A DNA stretch of 64,000 bases from Rosa chinensis (Eukaryota; Streptophyta; Magnoliopsida; Rosales; Rosaceae): positions 3,388,001-3,452,000 of the forward strand of contig NC_037089.1 of the NCBI RefSeq assembly GCF_002994745.2. The letters run 5' to 3'. The notes below the pieces were generated by a model. It worked only from the letters and a program-made list of their open reading frames with translations. It did not search any database and had not been told where the DNA came from. A program made the position numbers and the translations under genes. How positions within the stretch are numbered: position 1 is the first letter of the stretch; the number at the start of each line of letters is the position of its first letter. This document shows positions 60,906-64,000 of this stretch, in pieces.

Positions 60906-62640
60906 ATATTTATGTTATTTTACAGAAAATTATATAAAATTAATCTACGTTGTTAATGTATTGATGCACGTACGGAAGAAACCATATTTCAAAGAAACCA
61001 TATTTCCTGGTACATACTTTCTATCTATATGAGTTCATGGTTTTGCCTTTGAGTGGGTGGCCACTGCCCACTGGCTATGGGTCAGTGGTTTCATTAATGT
61101 CACTACAATGTGTTTTGTGTAGCTTTCTTTTTGGTGGAGAATATCACACCCTACCTCACTGAAATAAGACAGCGGCTGTAATCTTATTCTACCAACTCTT
61201 TTTGGCGACTTATTCAATCAACTCAGCCAATAACAGCAAAAGTCCTTTGATCAAGTCCAAACGTTGATCCAATAGCCAATGGTGATGGTTAATTACAAAT
61301 GTACAAGGTTGAGTTTAGCTGTGACTTTCTAATCATAAAGATATTGGTGTGGAAAAATTGGCTCAAACATATGCAGGGAGCTATAGCCAGCTCCATTTGT
61401 TTATTCAAGCTTTTCTCTTATATATTCCTCGAAAAAGTAGCCTCTGAACTTGGAAATTGGGAAAGAAATAGCTACTTATTGTTCTCTCAGAGCTAAATTT
61501 AGATCATATTAGCATCATGATTAGGACGTTAGTTTTCTAAGCTTAAGGCACATGCCAAAATCTAGTATGCTCATCACGCTCTGGGCTGGTTTCCCTTTGG
61601 TTAATAATCTATTCATTCAATTGCCCAAAGAACAAAAACCTAGTGTGTGAGAGTGTGACACCGGATAACCCAACTTGTATGGACCCAAAAACAAATCTGG
61701 GGAGATTGGCCTACTGTAAGGATTCATTTTGAAGCCATAATAAGATTTAGGAGTCACTCACTGCAGAATGTGTCTCACATAAGATGTATATCACGACACT
61801 GTCAAAAATTGATTTACAAACATGATAGAAGTTCTAAAAGCATAACGAACGCAGTACTAGTTCGAAAGAATTGACAAAAACTAACTATTGTTAAGTGGAA
61901 CAAGGAGTATTCTGTATCAAAATCCATATCAAATTAGTATTTGGATCCTCTGGTCATCATATGCTTTTTAAGGTACTTGAGATGGCCATCTGATCTGATC
62001 TGATGATGCTCTACATCCGAATTAACAAAAGAAACATTATAATTGTTATTAATAATTACAATCATAATTGCCTTAAATGAATAATTCTATAACTTTCGGG
62101 GTTGGCTGATGTTATCAAATATTTTAGTCCCCCACAAAATTATTCTTCATTTTAGTCCCACATCCTAATGCCTTCAAATCGAAGGTAAAGCTATTAGTCT
62201 GATCATGTGTGCTGGCTAAGATTGTTGGATTAATGTAACCAAAAAAAAAAAAACGAACAAAATAAGATGCATCATTTTTGGTCTTATCATCAAAAAGCTA
62301 AAATGATGACAATATGTTTTTGGAATTGTTAAATGATTTCTGAATTATATGATTCTTTGGAGGTGGGAAAGCCATGAGTAAAGGCAGCTTGTCTAGACAG
62401 TCTAGTCAAAGTAATGATGTGTTGGCTAAAGGGAAGTGGTGAGTAGTATAATGCAAAACAACAAATTTGTATAATAATTCTTGTTTTAATTAATCATTTA
62501 GTTTTGTAATCCACATCCTTTATATAAATTATATATGATATTAGAGATATGTAATGCCATGTCATTTTTCACATCACTCTGTGTTGTGTTGACATCATTC
62601 AAATAATAAATTCGAAGCATTGAACTTTTTTAAATCTAAA
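60906..62640. other. spacer right of the copia element
   Basis: AT-rich; no gene or bounded repeat is supported. Confidence 0.5.
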
Positions 62641-63400
62641 TGGTTCACAAAGTGTTTGGCTCCAAAACCAGTCTGGTTGCAAACAGTCTCTTTTGAGCGT
62701 GCGCAGGCATGCCAACACAGTGGGGTGCAATCGTTGGGGAGTCTCTTGACCTGACTTCTTGATCAAACGCTGTGGACGAGGAGAGCACCAACCCCGTCAC
62801 AAGGTTCTTTTCTATGCCTTTCGGAAAATAACTTCTTGCCTTACGGATAAGGGTTTGTGGTATGATCTCTTGCGTCACTGAATCGATACTCAATATTGTA
62901 GATTGAGCAGAGCAATCACCGGGAAGTAGGAGAAAGCACGGTTTTTGCTAAAGCGTGACTTTAGCTTTGCTGGGTTGCGAGGGCGTTACCCTTACTTCGC
63001 TGGTTCAACTAGGTTGAAGGTAGGTTTGCTCCAGAGAGACTTTGATAATCTGAGAGATTGATTGATTGAAGAGTTGTTGGTCATTTTTTTGTCCTTGAAA
63101 CCTGGCATTTATACCCTAGGGTTTCGACTGTTCCTTGCCACAGAAGGATTATTGATTGAAGTTTCTTATTCAATCTCTGCTACTTGATTCCAATAAGGGC
63201 TCGTTTTCCTTATAGACATCGGAATGAGTGAAGTTATAACCCAAATCCACGCGGACTTAATTTTGGGCCGCATGTATCGGCCCGCTATGCTAAATCCCCT
63301 AAAGGAATCTTACCAAAATTACTTTTGGGCTCAAACAAAAAGTGTAAAAAGTTATGTAAAATATGGTATCTCTTAATCCGGACCCAATAATTAATGACAT
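62641..63400 (-). mobile_element. possible LTR fragment, minus strand
   Basis: On the minus strand GGGTATAAATGCCAGG (about 63102-63117) looks like an LTR promoter, and the surrounding sequence is less AT-rich than its neighbours. I found no target duplication, no matching second LTR and no coding remnant, so it could equally be ordinary spacer. Confidence 0.25.
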
Positions 63401-64000
63401 GTAGGCTACTAATTGCATTGATGAGCAAGTCTCAATCACTTTTGAAAGAAAATAAAATATGCCAATTTTGTTTTGAGTTAGGAGTTATACAATTGAATAC
63501 GTATTTTCCTTGTCTTAATTCTTCTTTTTAATTTCACCATGTATTAAAATTTTACAATTCGAAGTATACTTTTTAATTGACCTTTTAAGAATCATCACTA
63601 CAAAAATAAATTGAAACATTGTTCACATGCTCCGTTAAATAAAACAAACATACATTTGTTAAGAGAACATTAATTTTTGTGGTCCGAACAATAAAACTAC
63701 AATATAGAATGTACGTGAATAAGAGTAGTTCCGACGAGTTCATCTAAACTCGTTTGGACATCATCAAAACTTGGTTGTTTTCATGTTTCTGGATAGATAT
63801 GTTTTAGCTTATCAGAAGAATATAAAGGAGATGATCACCATGAAGGATATAAGATGTGGACAAGCTTGATCGACCACCGGCCATGCTCTACCCTCTACAA
63901 ACTTATCTAAAGAGGTTGTTGTCTTGTTGATGATGCCCTAGCTAAGTACGTACTAGTCTTGCAATTGGTACCACAGATTGGCTTGAAATTCGACCACTTA
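63401..64000. other. spacer to the window end
   Basis: AT-rich spacer; no gene is seen. Confidence 0.5.

Noticed and set aside
62641..63400. Solo LTR
   Set aside because: Only a TATA-like word supports it; no target duplication or TG/CA ends could be fixed. Listed at low confidence and not as a finding.

Overview
This is a plant nuclear window. Genes carry many short introns with GT-AG sites, the spacers are AT-rich, and there are plant-only families (a PPR-DYW editing factor, an ENOD93 protein, a MAPK-substrate MASS protein) alongside LTR and non-LTR retroelements, MITEs and a hAT element. The proteins look like those of a core eudicot. A Rosaceae-type genome is my guess and is not proven by anything here.

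Layout. 1-12 kb, plus strand: a TMEM128-like membrane protein, a glyoxalase-I-like (VOC) protein and an LC8-type dynein light chain. 12-21 kb: repeats, including two minus-strand poly(A) retroposons with clear target-site duplications, around a small MASS gene (minus). 21.5-28.2 kb, minus: a three-finger CCCH protein of the C3H17 type and a 13-exon NADH-cytochrome b5 reductase. 28.2-32.9 kb: a tandem duplication interrupted by two MITEs, and one weak candidate micro-membrane-protein ORF. 32.9-38.9 kb: an Asp/Glu racemase-family gene (plus) convergent with a NUDT19-like NAD(P)H pyrophosphatase (minus), then a second CCCH gene (minus). 40.3-43.4 kb: a 1.2-kb palindromic Mutator-like foldback element and a 1.36-kb hAT element with 8-bp target duplications. 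45-46 kb: a three-finger RanBP2-type protein (minus). 49.8-52.6 kb: an NSF pseudogene fragment, then an intronless OTP82-like PPR-DYW gene (plus) convergent with an ENOD93-like gene (minus). 54.86-60.90 kb: a complete-length Ty1/copia element with two identical 179-bp LTRs, an intact gag and a ruined pol. 60.9-64 kb: spacer with a possible LTR fragment.

The host genes are unrelated housekeeping or regulatory genes and do not form a pathway. Their neighbourhood appears to match, from memory, the Arabidopsis block At5g20070-At5g20110 (NUDT19, CBR2, MASS3, dynein light chain) and the blocks around At1g15380-At1g15410 and At1g80160-At1g80180 (GLYI, MASS, racemase). The window may therefore keep the gene order from before those Arabidopsis duplications.

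I found no evidence of a wholly new molecular system. The best leads are the gag-only-competent copia element with identical LTRs, the giant hairpin element, a DYW protein ending in Asp-Asn-Trp, a GC-AG intron, and two enzyme-family proteins with substitutions at expected catalytic or metal positions.
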